Shown piece by piece: positions 20,211 through 29,601 of a stretch of DNA of 64,000 nucleotides (position 1 is its first letter; every line of letters starts with the position of its first letter). The stretch is from the NCBI GenBank assembly GCA_039105265.1, contig JAPFFF010000009.1, positions 4,650,001 through 4,714,000 on the forward strand. Direction: 5' to 3'. This DNA comes from Tritrichomonas musculus (taxonomy: Eukaryota; Parabasalia; Tritrichomonadida; Tritrichomonadidae). The notes under the pieces were generated by a model. That model was not told where the DNA came from. It worked only from the letters and a program-made list of their open reading frames with translations, and made no database searches. A program made the position numbers and the translations under genes.

Positions 20211-21116
20211 ATGAATAGTAACAAACATCATTTTTATATTAATATGATTTCAACAATCAACGTAGAAAATAACTGGCAAGATATGTTAGAAACACCACCA
20301 GAATGGAGGTTTGCAGTCAAAGGAATTGAAAACCAAATCAGCTATACTGAAGATGAATTAATTTCTGCTCTTCAACCATCAACATTTGACTTTTTAAATG
20401 AGGAAGAAGATGAAGATACAAAGAAATTAAAGAAAACTATCGAAGAGCGTAAAAAGAAAGCAATGGAACATGGAACTTATGTTGTAAAAGTTCCAGGATT
20501 TGTAGCCGATTCAATCAAATTTGAATATGTATACAAAGAAATACCAAGCCGATGCATTTTGCTTTCCAACATTTCGGAATATGCTACCAAAGATGACTTG
20601 CTTTTCATTTTTGATAGTTTTGGACCTCAAGAATCTTATGACTTTTCAAATCTTTCGAAAGGAATAGCATCAGTAATGTTTTATAGTATGGAAGATGCTC
20701 AAGCAATGCGTGTTTCAACAATTTATTTATGTAACCAACAAATAATTAAAATATTTCACAATGAACAACGCGAAAAAGTCAAAGAACCAATTAATAATGG
20801 AACTATTGTGATTTTCCGTATTCCATCTGATATTGAAGAAAAAGAACTTTATGATATATTTTCAAAATTCGGTAAAATAAGACAAATTAGAAATACTCCT
20901 TCAAAAAATTCTCAGAAATTCATTGAATATTATGATATCAGATCAGCAGAAAAAGCACTTAATAGATATAACGGGAAACCATTACATAAAAAGAGCAATT
21001 CCCGTGTTTCAATCGAATTCAGTCATTCAAACTTCAAGAAGAATCAACAAAAATATTATAAAAATACACTCCCGACAATCGAAAGAAACAAAAATAATAA
21101 CAAAATACTATATTAA
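20211..21116 (+). CDS. Mei2-like RNA-binding protein, two RRMs
   Basis: Two RNA-recognition motifs lie in tandem. RRM1 (about 117-195) has ILLSNIS as RNP2 and GIASVMFYS as RNP1. RRM2 (about 203-275) has GTIVIFRIPSDIEEKEL, then the highly Mei2-like FGKIRQIRNTP and KFIEYYDIRSAEKAL. The arrangement and RRM2 wording match the Mei2/AML family, but the signature C-terminal third RRM is absent; the protein ends soon after RRM2 in a basic Asn-rich tail. Mei2 proteins bind RNA in meiotic or developmental control elsewhere. The role here is unknown. Met12 (MISTINVE) is an alternative start. Confidence 0.85.
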   Translation: MNSNKHHFYINMISTINVENNWQDMLETPPEWRFAVKGIENQISYTEDELISALQPSTFDFLNEEEDEDTKKLKKTIEERKKKAMEHGTYVVKVPGFVADSIKFEYVYKEIPSRCILLSNISEYATKDDLLFIFDSFGPQESYDFSNLSKGIASVMFYSMEDAQAMRVSTIYLCNQQIIKIFHNEQREKVKEPINNGTIVIFRIPSDIEEKELYDIFSKFGKIRQIRNTPSKNSQKFIEYYDIRSAEKALNRYNGKPLHKKSNSRVSIEFSHSNFKKNQQKYYKNTLPTIERNKNNNKILY

Positions 21117-21573
21117 ATCTAACTAGATTGTTTTTATATATTATCATGATAAATAAAAATATTAATCGTTTACTCAACTTTATTTTTGGAATTTTAGGTT
21201 TTCTTCTTTTGTTTATATTCGATGAATAGTTTAAATACCATTCTAGCAAATTTGCATTTTTTTCACAACAAAGTTAACGTATTTTTGAATTGAAATTATT
21301 CATTCATAAATCTATAATTATTTTTTTTTTGATTTTACTAATTACTGACTAAAATTCATGGGTGGAAAGAAAAATGACTTTCACATTTTTTCAAAACTTT
21401 TCAAAGAAATTTTACGTTTTCTGGGGATTTTTATATTCACAATTTTTAACATCTTTGTATTAAAAAAGTTTATGACTGAACAAACTTAAATTCATTTTTA
21501 AACGTCTTTTTTGAAATAAAAATATTGAATTTATATTTGATATTTAACGTCTTAAATTTTAAAATTTATTTCT
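21117..21573. promoter_or_regulatory. Upstream region with repeated AACGT motifs
   Basis: 457 bp before the 500-aa coiled-coil gene. Four AACGT or ACGTT copies: AACGT at 21276-21280, ACGTTT at 21414-21419, AAACGTC at 21500-21506 and AACGTC at 21546-21551, the last 23 bp before the ATG. The same hexamer recurs upstream of several other genes in the window. Function is inferred. Confidence 0.4.
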
Positions 21574-23076
21574 ATGAAGCCAAGCTTACCAGTCAAAGAA
21601 CCACTTTCACAAGCTGGAGTAAAAGCACCACGCATTAAACCGCCTAAATATATTATAAAAAAGGAGCCTGATTTTAATGTTGAACATGCCGTAATGTCTA
21701 TCACAAATGGATTACCAATGAAATCAGTTCAGCCTGAACTTTATGAACTTCTTTATCCATACCTCCAAATAAAGAGGGATAAATTGGTGCGAGATGAAAA
21801 CATCTATGCTATACAAGTTGTTAATAAAGCAATTGAAGACATTGAAGTTTATTATCAAGAACAGCTGGAAGAAAAAGAAAATAGATTGATGAAGGAAATG
21901 GCCAGAGAGCAATACGAATTACAAAAAGCCAAAAGAGAAGAAGAAAGAAGAAAAAGACTGCACATTTTTACCAAAAAAGAAATTGATGACAATGTTGACT
22001 TAGCAATTTCAGGATGTTATGATCAAATTGATGAAAATATATTCAAACCACTTACAGCCGAGCTCAGAAAATTACATAAAGTTGCTGTCAAGCGTGATGA
22101 TCTCAACACAGCATCTATGTATGATGACGCAGCACGAAAAATCATTTCAATTGGAAATAGCCATAAATACGGTGAACTTGCCAATGCAAAAGTTCAAGAA
22201 TATGATAAAAAAGTTAACATCATGAAAAAAGAACTAAAAACTTTGCAAGAAGACTGGGACAACAAAATAAATGAAGCAAAACTCATTCGTGATGAAGATA
22301 TTCGAAATTTAAACAGAGAAGCACAATTAAGAATGATCCAATTTGATGAACTTCTCGCCAATGAATTGCCAAGCCAGTATAAGAAATATTCATCGGCATA
22401 TTTAAACCTCAGAAAAAAAGAAAAGACATTAATGACGTTAAAAAATTTCGAAGAAGCAAATGAAATTAAGAAATATGCGGACTCAATTCAAGCAAAAGAA
22501 GATCAAGAATTTCGAGAACGATATGAAGCTGATCTTGAACTAAAAAGAAAAGATTGTTTAAAGAAAATACAAGATAAAATTAATGTTCGTGTTGAAAATA
22601 GTGATTTACAGTTACTCCAAATGCAAAGAGAAGCAGAACGAGAAATTGGACAAGCAAAAAGAGCTCTTAATCGATATCAAATTCATCAAAGAGAAGCTGA
22701 GCAGATGGCATTTTATGCTAACATTGATTCTGACGAATCAAAAAAGAGTGTGTCATCATCATCATTTTCTAATATGTCTTCATTATCTGATTCATCAAGG
22801 CCATTAAGTGGACGAAGACCATTGAAGATAAAAATTAATAACAACATTGATAATGAAAACTACAATTGGAAAAGTAAAAACAATAGAACAATTAATAGCG
22901 CAAGAGACAGAGATAGTCAAAGAGCTCAATGGGTAAAAGACATTAAAACGCCAAGAGCTTTCCAAGAAGAGAAAAATAGTCAAGATTTATTTAGACAAAG
23001 GCGAGCTATCAATAATATGATTTATTCAAAAGGAGGTCATCCTCATGTTAGAAGAGTTCCAAGGAAAGAGTATTAA
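21574..23076 (+). CDS. Coiled-coil protein, 500 aa
   Basis: After a proline/lysine-rich N-terminus (1-35), residues about 75-130, 180-265 and 300-390 are charged, heptad-like coiled coil (for example QKAKREEERRKRLHIF). The C-terminal 110 residues are Ser, Arg and Asn rich and basic. A conserved-looking segment at about 140-200 (VAVKRDDLNTASMYDDAARK) recurs in spirit at about 290-310 (LMTLKNFEEANEIKKYAD). This NFEEAN-type helical hairpin repeat is frequent in large trichomonad coiled-coil proteins. Probably cytoskeletal; no enzyme motif. The TAA stop is followed by A. Confidence 0.82.
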   Translation: MKPSLPVKEPLSQAGVKAPRIKPPKYIIKKEPDFNVEHAVMSITNGLPMKSVQPELYELLYPYLQIKRDKLVRDENIYAIQVVNKAIEDIEVYYQEQLEEKENRLMKEMAREQYELQKAKREEERRKRLHIFTKKEIDDNVDLAISGCYDQIDENIFKPLTAELRKLHKVAVKRDDLNTASMYDDAARKIISIGNSHKYGELANAKVQEYDKKVNIMKKELKTLQEDWDNKINEAKLIRDEDIRNLNREAQLRMIQFDELLANELPSQYKKYSSAYLNLRKKEKTLMTLKNFEEANEIKKYADSIQAKEDQEFRERYEADLELKRKDCLKKIQDKINVRVENSDLQLLQMQREAEREIGQAKRALNRYQIHQREAEQMAFYANIDSDESKKSVSSSSFSNMSSLSDSSRPLSGRRPLKIKINNNIDNENYNWKSKNNRTINSARDRDSQRAQWVKDIKTPRAFQEEKNSQDLFRQRRAINNMIYSKGGHPHVRRVPRKEY

Positions 23077-23213
23077 ATATTATTATAAAGTTGTTTTGTA
23101 ATAAAATATCATTTTTTAATAGATTAATTCAATTTTGTACGTTATTTTATAAAAATATTTTTTTAAATAAACGTGCGTTTTCTTTCAAAGCTTTTTTTTT
23201 TCGTTTTTTGTTA

Positions 23214-23882
23214 ATGTGGTACGAAGAACAAAATCAGTTTGTAAGAGCTAAAACCCCTCAAACATTTGACCGATTAGTTCAGGAATTAGAAGATGGCGAC
23301 TCGGTTCTTTTTGATTCAATATCATTGCCAAAAAGTAATCCAAATTCACAAAATCAGGCTCCTCCTCCTACTCAAGAAAAAAATAAACAAAAAATCCCAG
23401 TAAGAACATCTTTAAAAAATATTAATTCAAATAGTGAATTGGACAATGAATTATGCGACGATTTCATTAAAGATAATGATGACGATGATATAGATGATAT
23501 TGATATTCTCACAGAAATGAGAGATGCGAACAATAAACCCGCTGATAATAGAGTTGATAAAAAAGAGACACTTCTTCAACTTAAAGATAAACTCAGAAAA
23601 GTTGAGCTTGAAGGTAAAAAGAAACTTGAAATACTTAGAAGCAAAGATCAACAGATTTTAGCTCTTCAAAGAGAATTAAACGAAGCTCAAGCGCGCAAAG
23701 ATGGTGGAGACCTTGCTCAATCTCAATCTAGAAGTCATGAATCAGTAGAATTTTACAAAGGAATGTATGAATCAGCTTTGCTTGATTTTGAAAATTTAAA
23801 AAAATCGCTCAAAGCAGATGGAAAGATTAAGCGCGTTTCAGCAAGAGCTGTAAAACCAATTACTCCAAAATTAAATCAATAA
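23214..23882 (+). CDS. Coiled-coil protein, 222 aa
   Basis: I chose the ATG at 23214 (MWYEEQNQF). The frame is open further upstream to 23091, but that part has only a TTG and encodes Phe-rich sequence resembling translated poly-T spacer. The N-terminal half is acidic and disordered with an Asp run (about 85-95). Residues 115-205 are coiled coil (LLQLKDKLRKVELEGKKKLE). It begins 137 bp after the preceding coiled-coil gene on the same strand, so the two may share function, though independent transcription is usual. AAACGT at 23169-23174 lies 40 bp upstream. Confidence 0.75.
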   Translation: MWYEEQNQFVRAKTPQTFDRLVQELEDGDSVLFDSISLPKSNPNSQNQAPPPTQEKNKQKIPVRTSLKNINSNSELDNELCDDFIKDNDDDDIDDIDILTEMRDANNKPADNRVDKKETLLQLKDKLRKVELEGKKKLEILRSKDQQILALQRELNEAQARKDGGDLAQSQSRSHESVEFYKGMYESALLDFENLKKSLKADGKIKRVSARAVKPITPKLNQ

Positions 23883-24317
23883 TCAAAAAATATATTAATA
23901 TATTAATAATAATGATCACGATAGAATAAAAATTGTTTTTTTATAATTTAAATTAACCTCATGTTTATCAAAACAGTTAAAAAAAAAATCAGATTATTTA
24001 ATTATTTTATGATAATGAAATGATAATATTTTTCATTGTGAACTTCTACTTGTATAAAATGAATAATATAATTATTTTGATAATATTCATGCCAAAATAT
24101 CATTGGATTATGGAATTGCATTGAATTAGAAAAATCATTTGAGCAAATGAATTTTCCAGATTAAGAAAAACTATTTCAATCCATGAATTTTTCAGAATTA
24201 GAAAACGAAATTTCTTTTAAATACGTGAATTTTTCTGAATTAATAATTTAGACAGAATTAGATAATTTCCCAGAAATAGTGAATATAATGGATTGGATGA
24301 AGGATCATATAGCCAAC
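23883..24317. other. Intergenic region with degenerate direct repeats
   Basis: From about 24120 to 24290, diverged copies of an ATGAATTTTTCAGAATTAGA-like unit recur about every 45 bp (near 24147, 24183, 24225). The rest is A+T-rich spacer. Confidence 0.4.
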
Positions 24318-25560
24318 TTAATGCAAACCTTTTCCAAAATTTGTTTGTATTGTAATAATGCATAACATGAGTATCATTCTTTTTATTAAAAACACTGATC
24401 CAGGCTTATCCTTTAAATAGATAAGATAAAATGAGACAAAGTCAAGCATAATAGCTGATTGAATTTCATCATTTGGAATTAACATGAAAAATGTCAGATT
24501 TGAATAAAATGAATGTTTTAATTTAAAAGTATCTTCCATGTTGACATCAATATCTTCTTGTCGAAGTAATAATTCAATAACATATTCATGGTTTTCAGAT
24601 GCAGCAAAAATCATCACTGAGTAATTAAATGTTCAAGTTATATTTCATAAATCATTCAAATTTTCACTATAAAGATTCGGTAAAAAGCGGGTAACGCTGG
24701 AAATAAGTGGATAACGGTGAAATGAAGCTCTTAAATTTTAAAAATTATGTGGATTACAAGTTCGTTTTTTTACATGCGAGAAAAAGAAAAATGGTTATAT
24801 TTTTTATTTCAATTTGTAAAAATTCAATGTATCATTTCACCGATTCTTTAATGAAAAGTCAGATTTGAATGACATCAATGTTTTTGATTTAATATATCAT
24901 TTAAATGATTTATGTTTAAATTTTTGCATCTATGTCAATGTTTCCTTTTGATAAACATTGTTTCGCAAGTGTGTAATAATCAAATTCGCATGGTTCAACT
25001 TCATATTGATAAAGATTGTCATCATAGTTGATTTCAACGTTATTTTGTAGATTTTCTTCTTTCATTAAATTCTCAATGACTCAGTTTGAAATTTCGTTGT
25101 AATGACATATAAATTGAGTCTTCAAGAATTCATTCATATTTGTTTTTTTGCGGTGAAACATGATTGTCATCAAGATATCTGATCAATTCTGCATTTCCAC
25201 TGTGAATCGCAAAAATACATATTTGTGATGTCAGTTCAACTCCTTTCATTTCCATGCATTTGATGATGCCATTCAATACATAAAAAGATGTATATTCGAT
25301 CAATTTTATACAATTGATTTCAGTCAAAAGTTTGTTTGTTTCAAAAAGTGATTTTTTGAGATAAATTTGTATGCTAAATAAATGTGAGAAATTCTCTAAT
25401 TCAGTTCACATAATCGCCATTTTCTCTTTCTCGTCGTTTATTATATAACGACATTCTTTGTTCATTTGTTCAATAAATGCATTGTATTTTAATGATTTAT
25501 TCTTCCTGCGGTATTTTTCAATGTTTTCTTTTGTGAGAAGGTTTAAAGAACTTAAGTTCT
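24318..25560 (-). pseudogene. Decayed DUF3447/ankyrin-like gene
   Basis: Minus-strand remnants of the module seen in the first gene. 25130-25327 encodes TEINCIKLIEYTSFYVLNG followed by GVELTSQICIFAIHSGNAEL, directly comparable with the DUF3447 block at the window start. 24318-24617 encodes an ankyrin-like ENHEYVIELLLRQEDIDVN. The pieces between (near 24,900-25,100) continue the theme but are broken by stops near 25,128 and 25,080 and by frame changes. The LRR part is not present. A short inverted repeat (CGGTGAAATGA at 24715-24725, complement at 24832-24842) lies between the pieces and may mark an insertion. This is a host gene relic. Confidence 0.7.
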
Positions 25561-26359
25561 TTCTGACATAAACTTTACACGTGTAAACTTACGGTTTCTA
25601 AGAATATATTTCAAATATTGAATAATTTATTTTTTACACGCGAAAATTAAAAAACAAAGTTTATTTCGTAATTATTGAGAAAAAAAATGAATTCATCGAT
25701 TTATTAACTGTAATTGTAAAATACATTTGGATTTCTTTAATTGAAATGACTCAACCTTAGAAATAAAATGCAGAATACGCTTATGCTTTGAATTTGTAGT
25801 TCTCATTAAGAAGTTGTTGTGTTGAGACAAAATTAATGAAATTTTCATGTTTTTTCTTCATCTGATTCATCTCCAACAAATAATAGAAGAGCACTCTGAA
25901 TGTTTTTCATTTTTCCAACAAATTTCCAAAGTTCTTTGAACCAAAATACTGCCATGTGATATAAAAATATGAAATATGATATGAAAATATCATAAAATCA
26001 TTCAAAATCATAAAATTTTATCAAATTTGACTTTAAAATCAAAGAAGTAGAACAAATGTTCTTGTTGAAAACAAAATGCAGGCGATGAGAACTATATTCT
26101 ATTGATACGCTCACGAAATAAAAGGAAATGCTATTGATGAGGACGAAATATTATAGAAGAAGAGAAGCAGCATATTGGAAGGAAATTCCATTAATAAAGA
26201 TACAAAAGAATACGAATTGGTACAGAAGAATATTTTAAAATTTTATTTCATTAGGTTTTCTATAAAAAGATTCATTTTTATATTTTTAAAAAAAATTTTA
26301 TTCCACTTTTTCAATGTCCTTCAAGAAAAGTCGAGTAAAAATTTATTTAAAAAATAAAT
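25561..26359. other. Intergenic, A+T-rich, no clear gene
   Basis: About 800 bp without a supported gene. A 60-codon plus-strand frame (26175-26357) is Lys/Phe/Ile-rich low complexity and is not credited. Several fragments (for example near 25,850-26,050) look like decayed coding sequence but are too short to assign. Confidence 0.35.
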
Positions 26360-26605
26360 GAAGTAGCTTTTTGAAGGCTACGCCTTTCAAAAAGCTACTT
26401 CAATTTATGTTTAATTATCTGTTTTATAACTTTTTGAGTATTTTACAAAACTCAAAAAGTGATACCTAGATAATTTTTATTTATTAGGTGTTATCTAGGT
26501 TTTACTGTCCACTCTCAAATGTGGTCATTCCAGTTCAAAATTGAAATAGGATAGAAATGGTTTAATAACTTTATCAATGAAAACTCGTTTCGGGCAGTAA
26601 AACCT
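26360..26605. repeat. Cluster of four inverted repeats
   Basis: Four dyads in 250 bp. (1) GAAGTAGCTTTTTGAAGG at 26360, pairing with CTTTCAAAAAGCTACTTC ending at 26401, loop about 6. (2) ACTTTTTGAG at 26429-26438 with 26451-26460. (3) ACCTAGATAA at 26464-26473 with 26491-26500. (4) TAGGTTTTACTG at 26496-26507 with CAGTAAAACCTA at 26595-26606. The last encloses about 110 bp, as a tiny TA-flanked element would. They lie about 165 bp upstream of the membrane-protein gene. Confidence 0.65.
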
Positions 26606-26769
26606 ATGTATATAATAGTAATACTCTTATTTTTGTCATATTATAACATATTTAAAGTTAGCCAAAATCTTTAAATGAGATTGTCAAGTTAAGTTGAAAA
26701 TAATGTTCGTTATTTACAATTAAAAATAAAATTTATTGGAGAATTTTTAAACGGCCATATTCTTTTTTA

Positions 26770-27609
26770 ATGGAGAGACAAACTATTAGTGGTTTTTCTG
26801 GTGGGTTTATAGTATTTGGCTACGCTTTTCTTGCTCTTCTTGTCAATTTATGTTATATTATTTTCCTTGCTGTATCTTTTGATACATCAGTTCCAATGTC
26901 AGAAAACAGAAACATTATTGCAATAGCTGCTACAATATGGTACTATTTTGGACTAATGGCTCTTGTTATTGTATTTGGTTTACGTATGCTTATATGGGAA
27001 AAATTGAAACAAGAAAAATGTGGAATTTTCATGTTTGTTTTAATCGTAATTTTTTATCCAATATATTTTTTACTTACATTGCCAATGACAGTTTATTATG
27101 TGTTCAAATATCTTGGTACACCTTGCAATTTATGGGAAAAAGTGTTTCAAAATTCTTGCATCAGTCTCGATCATTTAACTTATGAAGTTGCTGGTACATA
27201 CTGCAAATTAGTGTTGTATTACATGTCAATTGGGCTTTTATTTGCATTATTTACATTATTTTACGTTATCTTTGTTTTCGCTTTCTTCCCAATATACTAT
27301 TACTTGTTCGCCCCATTTGGGTTTGGGCCATATGGAATTAATATTTTCTTATCGTTACGCCATTTAGACGAATTTTCAGAATACTCATGGGATTGTATTG
27401 AAAAAACGTACCTTCATGCAATTTTTGTTTTTGCCTGGTTTGTAGCTTTCCCTGCTATTTTGTTTGCCGTTTTCTATATGGTTTTTGTTCTTGTCACTGC
27501 TTGGCATGCAATCCTTTTATTGGTTGCTGCTGCACTTTACTTTTTCATATTTGGTATCATTACGTCAATTGTTATTTGTTGTGGTTCAATGGTTCAGCAA
27601 TTATTATAA
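26770..27609 (+). CDS. Multi-pass membrane protein, 279 aa
   Basis: About seven strongly hydrophobic segments (near residues 12-35, 50-72, 82-110, 145-178, 180-195, 215-240, 240-270) separated by short loops; a central loop contains Cys and charged residues (CNLWEKVFQNSC). There is no cleavable signal; the first segment probably acts as the anchor. I do not recognise a transporter or channel motif. AAACGG about 20 bp before the ATG resembles the promoter motif of other genes here. Confidence 0.78.
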   Translation: MERQTISGFSGGFIVFGYAFLALLVNLCYIIFLAVSFDTSVPMSENRNIIAIAATIWYYFGLMALVIVFGLRMLIWEKLKQEKCGIFMFVLIVIFYPIYFLLTLPMTVYYVFKYLGTPCNLWEKVFQNSCISLDHLTYEVAGTYCKLVLYYMSIGLLFALFTLFYVIFVFAFFPIYYYLFAPFGFGPYGINIFLSLRHLDEFSEYSWDCIEKTYLHAIFVFAWFVAFPAILFAVFYMVFVLVTAWHAILLLVAAALYFFIFGIITSIVICCGSMVQQLL

Positions 27610-28104
27610 TTCAAAAATATATTTACTGTTTACTATATAAATATAGAATCATCTTAATTAATCTTAACCCTGTTTCAAAATTATTGATTTTAAAATAATT
27701 TAAAATAGGATATGCAATATTTTGATGTGTAAATTCAAGAAACATCAATATTGTTTTATTTGAAATTTCACTTTTTGAATGTATTATGTTTAATTATACA
27801 GAATTGCTCAAAAAAACACTTTTTTCAATTAAAATGCGATTTCATTCGAGTTAAAATGAAATTTATGTTAAAATTGGTATAAATAATAAGATATAAATTA
27901 AACTTATTCAATTTTTTCAATTGATTACAGACACTCAAATTTATTATCTCCTCAATTTCTATTTAGATTTGTAACAATTTTTTAAAAAATTGAATTACTT
28001 TTTAAATTTATCTCACACAAAATTGAATTCAATTCTATAGAAATAAAATTTGATTTCTTTTATAAACAGATAATTAATCTATTCATGAATTCAAATTCGA
28101 TATT
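27610..28104. other. Intergenic region
   Basis: 495 bp between two plus-strand genes, A+T rich, with no gene or notable repeat. TTCATGAATTCAAATTCG just before the kinase ATG may include an initiator-like TCA. Confidence 0.4.
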
Positions 28105-29196
28105 ATGTCTGATCAACCTCTCGAAAAGGGATTAATTCCCATAGGAAATGTAGCAAATGGTTACACAATTATAAATCTCATTGGATATGGAAGGTATGGA
28201 GCAACTTACGAAGTAAAAGAAAAAAAAACTGGTAAATATTTTTCAATGAAAGTGGAGAGTTTTGATTCAAAAAAAGTTACATTACCTGATGAAATCAATG
28301 TTGTCAAAGAGCTTAAAGGCAATAATTTTCCAAAATATCATGATTCTGGAAATATCGAAAAATTCCAAGTAAATTATTTGGTTACGAATTTTTTAGGTAT
28401 TTCTGTTGAAGATATTCATATGTATCATGATCATTGTCTCAGTATAGAGACAGTATATAATCTTGCGTATAAAATGCTTTTAGTTGTCAAAGCTTTTCAT
28501 TCACTTGGTTTTGTTCATCAAGATATTAAACCAGGTAACTTTCTTCTTCAAGAAAAACCTGAATTTCCGCTTGTCCTTATCGATTTCAACCTCAGTAGAA
28601 GATTTATTGATCCAGAAACAAAAGAAATTATACCATGCAGAAAACAAAAAGAATTTGTAGGAACCAAAAAATATGCTTCTATTAATGCCCTTGAATTATT
28701 ATCGTCAGGGAGAAACGATGATCTTGTCGCTTGGTTCTATTCTTTTCTTGATTTAGCTTGTGGATCTCTTCCTTGGGAAGATGAAGAAGATATAGATAAA
28801 TTAATTTCAATGCGACAATCATTCAAAGTATCTGATCTAAAATATGAATTCCCCAAAGAAATCCAGCAAATTTATGATTATGTCAGCAAATTAATTTACG
28901 ATGATAAACCAGACTATGATATGATCCAAGTACTGCTTGAGGAAGCAATGAAAAAAGATTTATACGATCCTAGTAAATTTGACTGGGCAGATTTTATTTC
29001 AAAGCACACAAATATGATTGAATATCAATCAAAGATGGCTCAAAAAAGATTGAAATATTTGAATGATAAAAAAGAAAAGTTAAACAATCGCAAAAAAAAT
29101 AATGAAAATAAGCGTTCAAGGAATGTTGATTTAGATGAAAGTTCCGAAAGAAAGCACTCTAAAAAGAATCATAAGAGAAGTTGTTTGATTCAATAA
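28105..29196 (+). CDS. Casein kinase 1-like protein kinase with DFN metal loop
   Basis: A CK1-type kinase domain spans about residues 18-300. The glycine loop is IGYGRYGATYEV (26-37), Lys is K49 (SMKVE), the catalytic loop is HQDIKPGN (138-145, Asp present) and the metal loop is DFN (160-162) instead of DFG. The activation segment FVGTKKYASINA is the CK1/TTBKL hallmark replacing APE, and RNDDLVAWFYSFLDLACGSLPW follows the family pattern. The C-terminal 45 residues are a Lys/Asn-rich basic tail that could direct it to the nucleus. CK1-type kinases are greatly expanded in trichomonads. Confidence 0.92.
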   Translation: MSDQPLEKGLIPIGNVANGYTIINLIGYGRYGATYEVKEKKTGKYFSMKVESFDSKKVTLPDEINVVKELKGNNFPKYHDSGNIEKFQVNYLVTNFLGISVEDIHMYHDHCLSIETVYNLAYKMLLVVKAFHSLGFVHQDIKPGNFLLQEKPEFPLVLIDFNLSRRFIDPETKEIIPCRKQKEFVGTKKYASINALELLSSGRNDDLVAWFYSFLDLACGSLPWEDEEDIDKLISMRQSFKVSDLKYEFPKEIQQIYDYVSKLIYDDKPDYDMIQVLLEEAMKKDLYDPSKFDWADFISKHTNMIEYQSKMAQKRLKYLNDKKEKLNNRKKNNENKRSRNVDLDESSERKHSKKNHKRSCLIQ

Positions 29197-29601
29197 GAAA
29201 ATTTCAGTGAAATATATTTTTAATTTTATTTTTAATTTTGCTATGGAATTTAAAATTATTGATAATTAATACATTAATAAATATGAATTTTTTATAAATA
29301 TTTTATATTTTTTTCAAAGATAAGTGTAGTTTATGTGAATTAAGATTCAAAAGTTTATACAATATAGAAAGTTTGCCATCATATCTTGATTTAAAAAAAA
29401 TGTATATATATTAAAATACATTATTTATATTATTTATATTAATATATATTAAATTGAAATTGTTAATCTTTTTTATTTTGCAATCCAAATGATATTTTTT
29501 CATATGAAATTTAACGAATAATTTGATTTTTTCTATTCATAAATGTTCATTCAGTATTGATCGTTTAAGCAAATTTTCACCAACCAGAAAATCGATTAAA
29601 A
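29197..29601. other. Intergenic region
   Basis: 405 bp, extremely A+T rich, with ATATATTAAA-type low complexity near 29400-29460. TTTTCACCAACCAG about 20 bp before the ATG may hold the initiator. Confidence 0.4.

Noticed and set aside
23091-23213. 41-residue N-terminal extension of the 222-aa coiled-coil protein
   Set aside because: Begins with TTG and encodes Phe/Lys-rich sequence like translated spacer; the ATG at 23214 begins normal protein sequence.
24715-24842. Small transposon defined by CGGTGAAATGA inverted repeats
   Set aside because: The 11-bp pair is real, but no target-site duplication could be found at its edges, so I only mention it within the ankyrin-like relic.
26175-26357. 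60-codon plus-strand frame
   Set aside because: Phe/Lys/Ile low-complexity translation of A+T-rich spacer.
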